In this document: positions 42,381 to 51,837 of the stretch, one piece after another | Layout: every line of letters starts with the position of its first letter | Numbering within the stretch: the stretch's first letter is position 1 | NCBI GenBank assembly: GCA_002407855.1 | Contig: DHPF01000008.1 | Span: 27,428 to 91,427 of the forward strand | DNA from: Bacteroidales bacterium UBA5371 | Lineage (GTDB): Bacteria; Bacteroidota; Bacteroidia; Bacteroidales; P3 | Reading direction: 5' to 3' | DNA length: 64,000 bases | Made by a program: the position numbers and the translations under genes | Notes under the pieces: model-generated | Databases searched by the model: none | What the model was told of the DNA's origin: nothing | Seen by the model: the letters and a program-made list of their open reading frames with translations, nothing else

Positions 42381-44111
42381 TTATTTTTTCCACCAAAAGA
42401 AAGCTTGGTTTTGTTTGCGTTTGCCTTCAAGGCTCTTCTCAACAAATAATTTTTCCTTTGTCATTATATCTATTCCAGTATAGTAAATCTCGGTTGAGAT
42501 AGTCATTGGTGTAGGGGTAAAGTCTTGAACCTGCTCCAATCTATAGCCCAATTTCTTTGTCTTTTGTGCAAGTGAGAGCATATCCTTTAAGGTGCAGGAC
42601 GGATGAGAGGAAATGAAATAGGGGATAAGTTGCTGTTTAAGGTTATATTTCTTGTTTAAATCATCAAAAGTGTGTTTTAGAGAAATAAATTGATTGAATG
42701 AAGGTTTTCGCATTAGGTTCAAAACCCTATCCTCAGTATGTTCGGGAGCAACCTTCAACCTCCCAGAAATATGATGTTGAAATACTGTTTCAAAATATTC
42801 TTTTGTATGGTACTTCTTCTCCTTTTCCTTGTCAATTCCAATAAATAAATCATATCTTAAACCACTTCCAACAAAGGCTTTCTTTATATAAGGCAGGTCT
42901 CTTACCTTCTTGTACAAATCCAAGAGTGGCTTATGATCAAAGTTCAAATTACTACAAATCTTAGGGAAAATGCATGAAGGTTTTGAGCAATTTTGACAAA
43001 TCTTTAAGTCTATTCCCTTCATCTTATACATATTTGCAGAAGGAGCACCCAAATCACTTAAATATCCCTTAAACTCCTTATCCTTTGCAATAATATCTAT
43101 CTCTCTAAGGATTGACTCCTCGCTTCTGGAAATAATCTGCTTGCCTTGATGTGCTGCAATAGTACAAAAGGAACAACCTCCAAAGCAACCCCTATGAATA
43201 TTCACAGAAAATCTTATCATCTCAAAGGCAGGAATCTTTCCTCTTTTGCTGTATTTTGGATGTGGAGCCCTTTCGTAAGGCAAATCAAAGGATTGGTCGA
43301 GGTCTTCCTGAGAAAAGTCAGGGTTAAAAGGATTTATAATAACATAATCCTCACCATGCTTTTGAACTAATCTTTCTCCAATAATCTTATTGGAGGTTTT
43401 CTCAATTTGAAGTATGGATGTGGCTTGTTTGGTTTTACTCTTCAAGCAATCTTCATAGGAGGGTAGCTCAATTGTTTTCCAATTATCATTATTTGGAATA
43501 TCCTTTGAAACAAAACCTGTCTGATAAATATCTTTTATCTGGCTAATCTTCTCACCACTCCTCAATCGCTGAGCAATTTCCACAATTGTTTTTTCACCCA
43601 TTCCATAAACCAACATATCCGCTTTGCTCTCCACCAAAATAGAAGGCTTTAAACAATCCGACCAATAGTCATAATGAGCATTTCTTCTCATGGAGGCTTC
43701 AATCCCTCCAATAATAATAGGAGTATTGGGGTAAATCTCTTTTAGAATATTGGAATAAACAATGGTAGCATAGTCGGGTCTAAACCCAGCCTCCGAATTG
43801 GGAGTGTAGGCATCATCACTTCTTTTTCTCTTCAAAGCAGTATAATGATTAACCATAGAATCCATAACCCCAGCACTAACCCCAAAAAACAAACGAGGTT
43901 CCCCAAACTTCTTAAAATCCCTTAGGTCATCACGCCAATTGGGTTGAGGGATAATAGCAACACGAAAACCATTCCTTTCAAGCACTCTTCCAATAACGGC
44001 ATGCCCAAAGCTCGGATGGTCAACATAAGCATCGCCACTAACGATAATTATATCAACATAATCCCAGCCAAGACTTTCAATTTCTTTTTTTGTTATAGGA
44101 AGAAAAGCCAT
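42381..44111 (-). CDS. YgiQ family radical SAM protein
   Basis: A 576-residue iron-sulfur enzyme. The N-terminal 290 residues form a B12-binding-like/UPF0313 domain starting FLPITKKEIESLGWDYVDII, with DHPSFGHAVIGR and IIGGIEASMRRNAHYDYWSD typical of YgiQ. The radical SAM cluster motif is CFGGCSFC in FSVNIHRGCFGGCSFCTIA (a CxxxCxxC). A further cysteine group (ICQNCSKPSCIFPKIC) near residue 380 may bind a second cluster. The reaction of YgiQ is unknown. The gene starts 11 nt after hutH on the same strand, so the two are probably cotranscribed. It is shorter than the 700-residue E. coli protein, as is usual in the phylum. Confidence 0.92.
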   Translation of the reverse strand: MAFLPITKKEIESLGWDYVDIIIVSGDAYVDHPSFGHAVIGRVLERNGFRVAIIPQPNWRDDLRDFKKFGEPRLFFGVSAGVMDSMVNHYTALKRKRSDDAYTPNSEAGFRPDYATIVYSNILKEIYPNTPIIIGGIEASMRRNAHYDYWSDCLKPSILVESKADMLVYGMGEKTIVEIAQRLRSGEKISQIKDIYQTGFVSKDIPNNDNWKTIELPSYEDCLKSKTKQATSILQIEKTSNKIIGERLVQKHGEDYVIINPFNPDFSQEDLDQSFDLPYERAPHPKYSKRGKIPAFEMIRFSVNIHRGCFGGCSFCTIAAHQGKQIISRSEESILREIDIIAKDKEFKGYLSDLGAPSANMYKMKGIDLKICQNCSKPSCIFPKICSNLNFDHKPLLDLYKKVRDLPYIKKAFVGSGLRYDLFIGIDKEKEKKYHTKEYFETVFQHHISGRLKVAPEHTEDRVLNLMRKPSFNQFISLKHTFDDLNKKYNLKQQLIPYFISSHPSCTLKDMLSLAQKTKKLGYRLEQVQDFTPTPMTISTEIYYTGIDIMTKEKLFVEKSLEGKRKQNQAFFWWKK

Positions 44112-44122
44112 TAAGAAGTTAT

Positions 44123-45628
44123 TTATTCTTCAACAATTACAATATTGTCAAGGAAATCAACGCTCTTTTGCATTAGAGTGAACATTATCTCGTCTTCTTT
44201 CACGAAGTTCACTTCCTTGCGGTATTCTTCAATAAAGGATTCTATTGATGGGCTTGATTTGAGTCCTGTTTTTTGTTTTCTGAAATCAAGTGCTTGTGCT
44301 GCGTTGAAGAGTTCCACTGCAAGTATTCTTTCTGTGTTGTTGATTACTCTATATAGTTTTGTGGCTGCATTTGAACCAAAGGAAACGTGGTCTTCCTGTC
44401 CTTGTGAGGAGTCAATGGTATCAACGGAGGCTGGTGTGCAGAGTTGTTTGGATTGCGACACTATGGAGGCTTGGGTGTATTGTGGTATCATAAAGCCTGA
44501 GTTAAGTCCTGGGTTTGCTACTAAGAATGATGGCAGGTCTCTTTTCCCTCCAATTAGTTGATAGGTTCTTCTTTCACTTATGGAGCCAAGTTCTGCTACT
44601 GCTATTGCCAAAAAGTCAAGGTTTATTGCAAGGGGTTGTCCATGAAAGTTCCCTGCTGAAATAACTTGGTCAAGTTCTGGGAATACTGTTGGGTTGTCAG
44701 TTACGGAGTTTATTTCTGTTGTGATAACGCTTGCCACCCAGCCAATAGCATCTTTTGAGGCTCCATGAACTTGTGGTACACAACGGAAAGAGTATGGGTC
44801 TTGAACGTGTTGTTTCTTTTGTTTAATTATCTCACTTCCTTCAAGGAAATCTCTGATGTTCTTTGCAGTTTCTATCTGCCCCTTATGTGGTCTTGCTTGA
44901 TGAATTGGGTCAAAGAATGGTTCAATTCTTCCGTCAAAGGCTTCCAACGAAACGCTCATAATAAGGTCAGCAAGGAAGGATAGTTTTTGTGCTTTCAATA
45001 TGCTCCAAACTGCATAGGCACTCATAAATTGTGTTCCGTTGAGTAAGGCAAGTCCTTCTTTTGATTTAAGCTCTATTGGTTTCCATCCAAATTTCTTATT
45101 GATTTCTTTTGCTGTGTAAAGTTCTCCTTCATAATATACTTCTCCTAATCCTAAAAGAGGAAGGCACATGTGAGCAAGTGGTGCTAAGTCTCCTGAGGCT
45201 CCAAGTGAACCTTGTTGGTAAACTACTGGATAAACTCCTTCGTTATAGAAAGAAATCAAACGTTCTATGGTTACTAATTGTGCTCCGGAGTTTCCGTAAG
45301 AAAGGGATTGTATTTTGTTTAGTAACATTATTCTTACTATCTCCTCTGGTACCTCTTCTCCCATTCCGCAAGCGTGGGACATTACAAGGTTCTTTTGTAG
45401 TTGAGAGAGTTCTTCCTTGCTGATTGAGATATTGCATAATGAACCAAATCCTGTTGTAACTCCATAGATTGGTTCTTTTTGGTTTTTCATCTTTTTGTCA
45501 AGGTAGTTTCTGCAATCCTGAATTCTTTTTTTTGCGTCTTCCGAAAGTTCCAATCTCATGTTGGAATCTAATATTTTTTCAACTTGTTTTAGTGTTAATT
45601 TCTTAGCACTGATTTTATGTGTTGCCAT
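44123..45628 (-). CDS. hutH: Histidine ammonia-lyase
   Basis: Non-oxidative deamination of histidine to urocanate. The electrophilic MIO group forms from Ala144-Ser145-Gly146 in GSLGASGDLAPLAH. The active-site Tyr loop YGVTTGFGSL (55-64), NFHGQPLAINLDF and SQGQEDHVSFGSNAA are all present. Length 501 is normal. The QEDHVS box and the histidine-enzyme-type N-terminus favour HutH over phenylalanine or tyrosine lyase, though only an assay would settle this. The other hut genes (hutU, hutI, ftcD) are not in the window. It lies 32 nt after ruvB on the same strand. Confidence 0.93.
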   Translation of the reverse strand: MATHKISAKKLTLKQVEKILDSNMRLELSEDAKKRIQDCRNYLDKKMKNQKEPIYGVTTGFGSLCNISISKEELSQLQKNLVMSHACGMGEEVPEEIVRIMLLNKIQSLSYGNSGAQLVTIERLISFYNEGVYPVVYQQGSLGASGDLAPLAHMCLPLLGLGEVYYEGELYTAKEINKKFGWKPIELKSKEGLALLNGTQFMSAYAVWSILKAQKLSFLADLIMSVSLEAFDGRIEPFFDPIHQARPHKGQIETAKNIRDFLEGSEIIKQKKQHVQDPYSFRCVPQVHGASKDAIGWVASVITTEINSVTDNPTVFPELDQVISAGNFHGQPLAINLDFLAIAVAELGSISERRTYQLIGGKRDLPSFLVANPGLNSGFMIPQYTQASIVSQSKQLCTPASVDTIDSSQGQEDHVSFGSNAATKLYRVINNTERILAVELFNAAQALDFRKQKTGLKSSPSIESFIEEYRKEVNFVKEDEIMFTLMQKSVDFLDNIVIVEE

Positions 45629-45660
45629 ATATTTATTGTTTTTTATTTTTAATTTCTTGT

Positions 45661-46695
45661 TTATTCAAATAAATTCCCTATTTCTCCCTGCTTGTTTGGG
45701 TAGTTCTTTCCTAAATGCTGATAGGCTAATGGGGTTGCTTCTCTTCCTCGTAGTGTCCTCATCAAGAAACCTTCTTGAATAAGAAAGGGTTCATATACCT
45801 CTTCAATTGTACCTGCATCTTCTCCAACAGCAGTTGCAATTGTAGTAAGTCCAACAGGTCCTCCCTTAAATTTATCTATGATTGCTGAAAGTATTCTATT
45901 GTCCATTTCGTCCAATCCATATTTATCAACATTCAAAGCCAAAAGAGCCATTTGTGCAATCTCTAAATCAATTGTTCCATTGCCTTTAATCTGTGCAAAA
46001 TCCCTAACTCTTCTAAGTAGAAGATTGGCTATTCTTGGAGTTCCCCTGCTTCTCTTTGAAATCTCTTCGGCAGCATCATCCTCAATTGGTGTGTTGAGAA
46101 TATTTGAAGAACGTTTAATTATCTTGTGAAGGGTTTCGTGATTATAGTACTGCAAACGTGAGGTAATCCCAAAGCGTGAACGAAGAGGTGCAGTAAGAAG
46201 TCCCGAACGTGTGGTTGCTCCAATTAGAGTAAAAGGAGATAGTTCAATCTGTACGCTTCTTGCATTTGGTCCAGATTCAATTAGGATATCTATCTTATAA
46301 TCTTCCATCGCTGAGTAGAGATATTCCTCAACCACAGGACTCAAACGATGAATTTCATCAATAAACAAAACATCATTTTCTTCCAGGTTGGTCAGTATCC
46401 CAGCTAGTTCTCCTGCCTTATCCAAAACAGGTCCTGAGGTTAGTTTAAGGTTTACTCCAAGTTCGTTAGCAATAATATGAGAAAGAGTTGTTTTTCCCAA
46501 ACCAGGAGGTCCGTGCAAAAGAACATGATCCAAACTTTCATTTCTTTCCTTCGCTGCTTGAACAAATATCTTTAAGTTTTCAATAATTTGAGGTTGCCCT
46601 GCAAAACTATCAAAATGCAATGGTCTTAAAGCTCTTTCAAAGTCTTTTTCAGTGTTGTTAAGTCTTGAAGAATTAGGGTTTAGGTTCTCGTTCAT
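45661..46695 (-). CDS. ruvB: Holliday junction branch migration helicase RuvB
   Basis: Hexameric AAA+ motor that drives branch migration with RuvA. Walker A HGPPGLGKTTLSHIIA near residue 63, Walker B DVLFIDEIHRLSP, the RuvB-specific GATTRSGLLTAPLRSRFG and the C-terminal winged helix TIATAVGEDAGTIEEVYEPF, then RTLRGREATPLAYQHL, are all intact. Length 344 is standard. It precedes hutH by 32 nt and may share a transcript with hutH and the radical SAM gene. Confidence 0.97.
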   Translation of the reverse strand: MNENLNPNSSRLNNTEKDFERALRPLHFDSFAGQPQIIENLKIFVQAAKERNESLDHVLLHGPPGLGKTTLSHIIANELGVNLKLTSGPVLDKAGELAGILTNLEENDVLFIDEIHRLSPVVEEYLYSAMEDYKIDILIESGPNARSVQIELSPFTLIGATTRSGLLTAPLRSRFGITSRLQYYNHETLHKIIKRSSNILNTPIEDDAAEEISKRSRGTPRIANLLLRRVRDFAQIKGNGTIDLEIAQMALLALNVDKYGLDEMDNRILSAIIDKFKGGPVGLTTIATAVGEDAGTIEEVYEPFLIQEGFLMRTLRGREATPLAYQHLGKNYPNKQGEIGNLFE

Positions 46696-46743
46696 TTAAA
46701 ATAAATATAATTTATTTTTGGTTTATAACAATTTATGTCTATA

Positions 46744-46776
46744 TTTGCCAAAAATTATTTTGGAAAATTATATTTG
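46744..46776 (+). promoter_or_regulatory. Promoter of the universal stress protein gene
   Basis: TTTG followed after 21 nt by TATATTTG. The leader to the start codon is about 55 nt. On the opposite strand the reverse complement of CAAAAATA at 46777-46784 could serve as a -7 box for ruvB. Confidence 0.65.
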
Positions 46777-46836
46777 CAAAAATAGTACTTTCCATTGTAA
46801 GTAACCAATAAAATTTATTATTAATTTAAAAAATTA

Positions 46837-47664
46837 ATGCTTATGATGTCTCAAATTATTGTAGGAATAGATTTTTCTTCTTCTTCTATGACAGCTTTAC
46901 GCTTAGCAATTGATATTGCAAACCGTACAGGAGCCGATATTTTAATGGCTTGGGTTGAAAATAACGAAAAAAACGTAGAAGAAGCAAAAGAAGAACTAAA
47001 TCAATTAGCCATTGAAAATAAATCCAAATTAGGTGGCAAGAGCATTTCTTATATTACTTGTACTGGTAAGGTTTATCAAGCCATGGCCAAATTGGTAAAG
47101 GATGAAAATCCAGATTTACTTGTTATTGGTGCTCATGGTAAAGGTGGTTATGATGAAAAATACGCTGGACAGAATGCATTTAAAATGATTATTGAGTGTA
47201 ATGCTCCTGTTTTGGTTGTAAGAGAAACCTTTAATTTTGATAAACATCTTGAAAAGCTTGTGCTTCCAATTGATTCTTCCAGAGATACTCGTCAAAAGGT
47301 GCCTTGGACAATTGAGTTCGCAAAGATGTTCCCTCAATCAAGTATTTGTATATTGGGAGTACAGACAAGCAATGTTAAAACTGTAAGAAGTGATGTTATG
47401 AGTTATGTTGCAAGTGTTGAGAAGTTTTTAACTCAACATGCATTGCCATTTACAACGGATTTTGTTGATACTGAAAATGTAGCTCTGGCAACAATAGAGT
47501 ATTCTAAAAGCATAAATGCAGACTTGATTGTAACTATGGTTGAACAAGAAAAAACAATTTCAAACTTTTTCTTCCTTGGTCCTTATTTACAACAAATGAT
47601 AAATCAATCACCATTCCCAGTTTTAATTGTGCCAAATGTGCAACTACATGGGGCAGCAAAATAA
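46837..47664 (+). CDS. Universal stress protein with two UspA domains
   Basis: A 275-residue cytoplasmic protein with two Usp folds in tandem. The first has IIVGIDFSSSSMTALRLAID and DLLVIGAHGKGGYDEKYAGQ; the second begins LEKLVLPIDSSRDTRQKVPW and ends FFLGPYLQQMINQSPFPVLIVPN. The first domain's GxHGKGG resembles the ATP-binding G2xG9x motif, so nucleotide binding is possible. ATG codons at 46843 and 46846 are equally good starts, giving MMSQIIVG or MSQIIVG. It is followed after 18 nt by a SPOR protein gene and then a dipeptidase, probably one operon. Confidence 0.92.
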   Translation: MLMMSQIIVGIDFSSSSMTALRLAIDIANRTGADILMAWVENNEKNVEEAKEELNQLAIENKSKLGGKSISYITCTGKVYQAMAKLVKDENPDLLVIGAHGKGGYDEKYAGQNAFKMIIECNAPVLVVRETFNFDKHLEKLVLPIDSSRDTRQKVPWTIEFAKMFPQSSICILGVQTSNVKTVRSDVMSYVASVEKFLTQHALPFTTDFVDTENVALATIEYSKSINADLIVTMVEQEKTISNFFFLGPYLQQMINQSPFPVLIVPNVQLHGAAK

Positions 47665-47682
47665 CCCCATTAAAATAAACTA

Positions 47683-48129
47683 ATGAAGAAACTAAGAATA
47701 TTACTACTATTCTTGACATTTATTTTATTAGGAATACAAGCTAAGGCACAAGTAGAAGTAATTGCCGATGGTAGATTACAAACAATTCTTGAGCAACACA
47801 TAGTATTTAATGAAATATCAAGAACAGCACCAGGTTTTAGAATTAAAGTAGGAGTCTTCACAGGAGTTGGTTCAAAGCAAAAAGCCTTTACATTAAGAGA
47901 TGAAATAAACCAAAACTTCCCTCAACTTAGGGCTTATGTCTTTTTTGACGAACCCAGTTTTATTGTGAAATGTGGTGATTATCAAACAAAATTAGACTCC
48001 TTTTCAGATTACCTTACCCTTAAAGCAATATATCCTAACGTTGCCATCATTAGAGACTATATTAATTTCCCAGTCCTTTCAAAAGATGATTTAACTCTTC
48101 CAGAATATTACGAAGAAGAAACAGAATAA
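47683..48129 (+). CDS. SPOR domain-containing periplasmic protein
   Basis: A 148-residue protein with signal peptide (1-23, ending AKAQ). The mature region matches a SPOR domain: PGFRIKVGVFTGVGSKQKAF, then LRAYVFFDEPSFIVKCGDYQ. SPOR domains bind peptidoglycan stripped of stem peptides, often at division sites. The acidic tail LPEYYEEETE is short. The start follows the Usp gene by 18 nt and the dipeptidase follows by 8 nt. Confidence 0.85.
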   Translation: MKKLRILLLFLTFILLGIQAKAQVEVIADGRLQTILEQHIVFNEISRTAPGFRIKVGVFTGVGSKQKAFTLRDEINQNFPQLRAYVFFDEPSFIVKCGDYQTKLDSFSDYLTLKAIYPNVAIIRDYINFPVLSKDDLTLPEYYEEETE

Positions 48130-48137
48130 ATATAAAT

Positions 48138-49511
48138 ATGAACACTATTAAAAATTACATTCAAGAAAATCAAGAAAGATTTCTAAACGAGTTATTCGAA
48201 TTAATTCGTATCCCTTCAATATCCTCAATTGAAGCTCATAAACCAGATATGCTTAGATGTGCAGAATACTGGAAAAAACTAATACTTGAAGCAGGAGCAG
48301 ACAAGTGTGAGATTATGCCAACTAAGGGTAATCCTGTTGTTTATGCGGAAAAAATCATTGATCCAAAGCTTAAAACAGTTATGATTTATGGTCATTATGA
48401 TGTAATGCCTGTTGACCCTGTTGAATTATGGAATACACCACCATTCGAACCAGAAATTAGGGATGGAAAGATTTGGGCTCGTGGTGCAGATGATGATAAA
48501 GGTCAAGCTTTTATGCACGCAAAGGCTTTTGAATATATGGTAAAGACAAACCAATTGCCATGTAATGTTAAGTTTATGCTTGAAGGAGAAGAAGAAATTG
48601 GCTCTCCATCACTTTATCCTTTCTGTGAAGAAAATAAGGAATTGCTTAAAGCCGACATTATTTTAGTTTCCGATACCTCAATGATTGATAAAGATACTCC
48701 ATCCATCACAACAGGGCTAAGAGGCTTGGGATATGTTGAAGTGAAAGTTACCGGACCAAACAGAGATCTTCATTCAGGACTTTATGGAGGAGCAGTTGCA
48801 AATCCTATTAATATACTTTGTGAGATGATAACCAAACTTACAGATGCCAATAACCATATAACTGTTCCTGATTTCTATAAAGAAGTAATTGTTGTTTCAG
48901 ATGAAGAAAGAAATTTAATGGCACAAGCTCCATACAACGAAGAAGAGTATAAAAAAGCATTAGACATAGAAGAACTACATGGAGAAAAAGGCTACTCAAC
49001 AATTGAACGTACAGGTATTCGTCCTTCATTGGATGTTTGTGGAATTTGGGGAGGCTACCAAGGAGAAGGAGCAAAAACTGTTATTCCTTCAACCGCACAT
49101 GCTAAAATTTCGTTCCGTTTAGTTCCAGACCAAGACTACGAGGTTATAACAGAACGTTTCAAAAAACACTTTGAAAGCTTAGCACCTGATTCTGTTAAGG
49201 TAGAAGTAACTCCTCTTCATGGAGGTTATGCCTATGTTTCTCCAATAGATATGCCAGCCTACAAGGCAGCAGAGAAAGCCTACGAAACAACCTACGGACA
49301 AAGACCAATTCCAACAAGAAGTGGAGGCTCTATTCCAATTGTTGCAGGTTTTGAAAGGATATTAGGAATAAAATCAATACTTATGGGCTTTGGTTTAGGT
49401 TCTGATGCAATTCACTCACCAAACGAAAACTATCCATTAGAGCAATTCTTCAAAGGAATAGAAACAATCCCATATTTCTATAAGGAATTTGCAAAAGCGG
49501 ATATTAGTTAA
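48138..49511 (+). CDS. M20 family dipeptidase
   Basis: Cytoplasmic zinc dipeptidase of 457 residues (M20/M25/M40). Metal and catalytic residues are seen in order: MIYGHYDVMPVDP (His and Asp), IWARGADDDKGQ (bridging Asp), LEGEEEIGSPS (catalytic Glu and metal Glu), VSDTSMIDKDTPSI (Asp), and near the end GSDAIHSPNENY (His). The lid domain (GPNRDLHSGLYGGAVANPIN) is that of the carnosinase-like branch. It probably releases amino acids from short peptides. The gene ends about 10 nt before a repeat hairpin. Confidence 0.92.
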   Translation: MNTIKNYIQENQERFLNELFELIRIPSISSIEAHKPDMLRCAEYWKKLILEAGADKCEIMPTKGNPVVYAEKIIDPKLKTVMIYGHYDVMPVDPVELWNTPPFEPEIRDGKIWARGADDDKGQAFMHAKAFEYMVKTNQLPCNVKFMLEGEEEIGSPSLYPFCEENKELLKADIILVSDTSMIDKDTPSITTGLRGLGYVEVKVTGPNRDLHSGLYGGAVANPINILCEMITKLTDANNHITVPDFYKEVIVVSDEERNLMAQAPYNEEEYKKALDIEELHGEKGYSTIERTGIRPSLDVCGIWGGYQGEGAKTVIPSTAHAKISFRLVPDQDYEVITERFKKHFESLAPDSVKVEVTPLHGGYAYVSPIDMPAYKAAEKAYETTYGQRPIPTRSGGSIPIVAGFERILGIKSILMGFGLGSDAIHSPNENYPLEQFFKGIETIPYFYKEFAKADIS

Positions 49512-49524
49512 GAGGGTTTAGAAA

Positions 49525-49600
49525 ATTAGAACTTGATTCTAAATTTTTAGAATCAAGTTCTAATAATTTAGAATCAAACTTCGGAAAATTAGAATCAAAT
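49525..49600. repeat. 21-nt repeat forming a long hairpin
   Basis: Four units; the first two are in opposite sense and make a perfect 19-bp stem (49525-49543 with 49546-49564). Read on the plus strand it is KLELDSK-FLESSSN-NLESNFG-KLESNLI. It lies 14 nt after the dipeptidase stop in a convergent gap, so it may act as a terminator. Confidence 0.85.
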
Positions 49601-49664
49601 CTTATTTACATACATCTTTTTAGTGTAGTTTTAAGAAGGAGAATAATTTTCCGAAGTTTTCTTT

Positions 49665-51728
49665 TTATTGAATGCTATCTTCTTTCTTTAATACCACATT
49701 GTCGTAATACCAAGTGGCTTCGTCTTTTAGGGTCTGCTTGATTGTTCTATTTCTTTCTTTTGCTTTTCTTGTAACATCTTGCATCCAGCCTGAACTACTA
49801 CGGATATCCAATATAATATTTTCTATATATGCCTTACGATTTACCTCTGAGATATACTTTGTTTTATGAAACTCATTAGAGCTTGGAATATTACTTATAG
49901 TTAATGTTTGTGCCACTAAATTATTCCCTCTAATTGAAAAGGAAGAAGAGTTTTTATTCTTTAATGGGACAAAGCTTATATTTAAGTTATGATAATTACC
50001 TATCTTATTCATAGGCATATTATTTAGATAAACAGTATCATCTTGGCTTAATGTTACAATGCTAACATTGAATGTTTTTATTGGACTATGATAAAGTGCA
50101 ACTATTTTATTGGATAGTATATCTTTTTGTTTTGGAGGCAAAGAGCTGCCTTTCTGAGAGGAGAAATACATTAAGGCATCTTGGGTTTTGTAGGTCTGCC
50201 TGAAAAAGCATACCCAAGTAAGCGTATCAAGGTTATGGTATTTAGTATATAGATCTTCATATAGGTTAAAGAAATTATTGACTTTTGAGGTTACTTTTAT
50301 AAAATAGTACTGCCAAGAGAAGTATTGCCATGTTGTCCATTTAGCAATTGTTGAGCTTGTGTAGCCTGCCTCTTCAAAGCATATAGGAGTTTTGGTAGTA
50401 TAATCTATTAGCTTTGAATCTTCAATTACTTCCTCTACCATCTCAAAACGGAAATTGCTTAGTTGCAAATCCTCACAAATAGCCTTATTCATACTTTGCG
50501 TAAGAATGCAAACAACAAATAATAATAAAGTTACTGTAATCTGAAAGCCAATTCGGAGTTTCTTAGAGAAAGACACAAGGTTCAGAATGGCAGCAATTAT
50601 CATTACAATGCACAATATATATCCAAAATAAGAATAGAAGGTCGGAACATGGTTGTTTAAATTTGATAGATAATATCTATTGGTAAAGGAGATAATAATA
50701 GTTGGCAAAAAGATAAATGCTACTCCTGCAATAAAACCCCATAAAAGATGAATGTATTTTATAGCTTTGTATTTTTGCATAACATAAAAAGCAATGATAC
50801 AAACTATCAGTCCCTGAAAAATAAGTAGTAGATCTATTCTCAATAAAGAGAAAACACCGTCTATACTCATTGAACGATTTATCAGTATATGTCCTGTTTG
50901 CAAATACGATTTAAAAGGAATAGAAAAGCTACTCATAGCAAAGGCTGTTTTTAAAACGCCCCAAAGAGTTATATTCTTGGCTACAAAAGCACCATTATAC
51001 AAAGGAGGATAGAATATTTGAAAAACAAAATATACAATTAAATATAATGTTCCTCCAATAATAAAAGGCAGCAATTCTTTTAGAGTTTTGATAAGATTAG
51101 CTTTGGTTCTTACTTTTAAAAGATTGTTTTTCCAGATGGCAATCATTAAGAAAACAATATAGTAAAACATAAAGGCTTCGTAAAAGAGAGTTCCCATAAG
51201 CATTAGTAGTGCAGAAAAATAAAGAAAACGTTTCTTTTTCTTTTCATAGAAGGAAATAAAAAGATGAAGAGAGATTAGTATTAAACTAAATCCAAAGTTA
51301 AAAAAGAAAGGATAGGCTGTTGTGGCAGAGTGAAATCCATTAATTTGAAAGAGGGCTGCGAATAATAAAGCTGAAAGAATAGTTATTGAATAATTATTAA
51401 ACACTCTTTTTATTAAACGTGTAAATAACACAAAGCATAAGGCAATAGGAAAGATAAGCATTAAGCTAAAATACAAATGATTGTCCACAAGATAAGGAAC
51501 CGTATAAACATAACGCATAAATGTAAGATAGAAACGTCCATGCTCGTAAATCCAATAATCAACTATCTTATAGCTAAGCTCTCTGGAAGTGTTTATGTAA
51601 AGGTCAATATCGTCCCCAACATTAAGCCAAACCTTTGTTAAAGGATATAGAGCAATAAAATATATAATAAATAATGCAAGGTTTATTATAAGGTCTTCTT
51701 TGTTTGTCTTCCTTTGTAATATTGTCAT
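49665..51728 (-). CDS. Polytopic membrane protein, possibly glycosyltransferase-like (DUF6056-like)
   Basis: A 687-residue protein with about eleven transmembrane helices in the first 450 residues and a roughly 230-residue extracytoplasmic C-terminal domain. The first loop holds GDDIDLYINTSRELSYKIVDY, with an acidic pair after helix 1 as in GT-C-type lipid-linked sugar transferases, followed by EHGRFYLTFMRYVY. I have only a weak memory of this pattern from DUF6056/GtrII-like proteins. Function is not established; a role in glycan or lipopolysaccharide decoration is a guess. It lies 109 nt downstream of valS on the same strand. Confidence 0.6.
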   Translation of the reverse strand: MTILQRKTNKEDLIINLALFIIYFIALYPLTKVWLNVGDDIDLYINTSRELSYKIVDYWIYEHGRFYLTFMRYVYTVPYLVDNHLYFSLMLIFPIALCFVLFTRLIKRVFNNYSITILSALLFAALFQINGFHSATTAYPFFFNFGFSLILISLHLFISFYEKKKKRFLYFSALLMLMGTLFYEAFMFYYIVFLMIAIWKNNLLKVRTKANLIKTLKELLPFIIGGTLYLIVYFVFQIFYPPLYNGAFVAKNITLWGVLKTAFAMSSFSIPFKSYLQTGHILINRSMSIDGVFSLLRIDLLLIFQGLIVCIIAFYVMQKYKAIKYIHLLWGFIAGVAFIFLPTIIISFTNRYYLSNLNNHVPTFYSYFGYILCIVMIIAAILNLVSFSKKLRIGFQITVTLLLFVVCILTQSMNKAICEDLQLSNFRFEMVEEVIEDSKLIDYTTKTPICFEEAGYTSSTIAKWTTWQYFSWQYYFIKVTSKVNNFFNLYEDLYTKYHNLDTLTWVCFFRQTYKTQDALMYFSSQKGSSLPPKQKDILSNKIVALYHSPIKTFNVSIVTLSQDDTVYLNNMPMNKIGNYHNLNISFVPLKNKNSSSFSIRGNNLVAQTLTISNIPSSNEFHKTKYISEVNRKAYIENIILDIRSSSGWMQDVTRKAKERNRTIKQTLKDEATWYYDNVVLKKEDSIQ

Positions 51729-51837
51729 ATCATTAAGGTGCTTGTATTTACAAAAAAAATAACGAATTAATCTACAAAAATAAACAATTTATTCTAAGAG
51801 CTTGTACTTAGATGCTCTAAGAAAATAAAAAGCTAAT

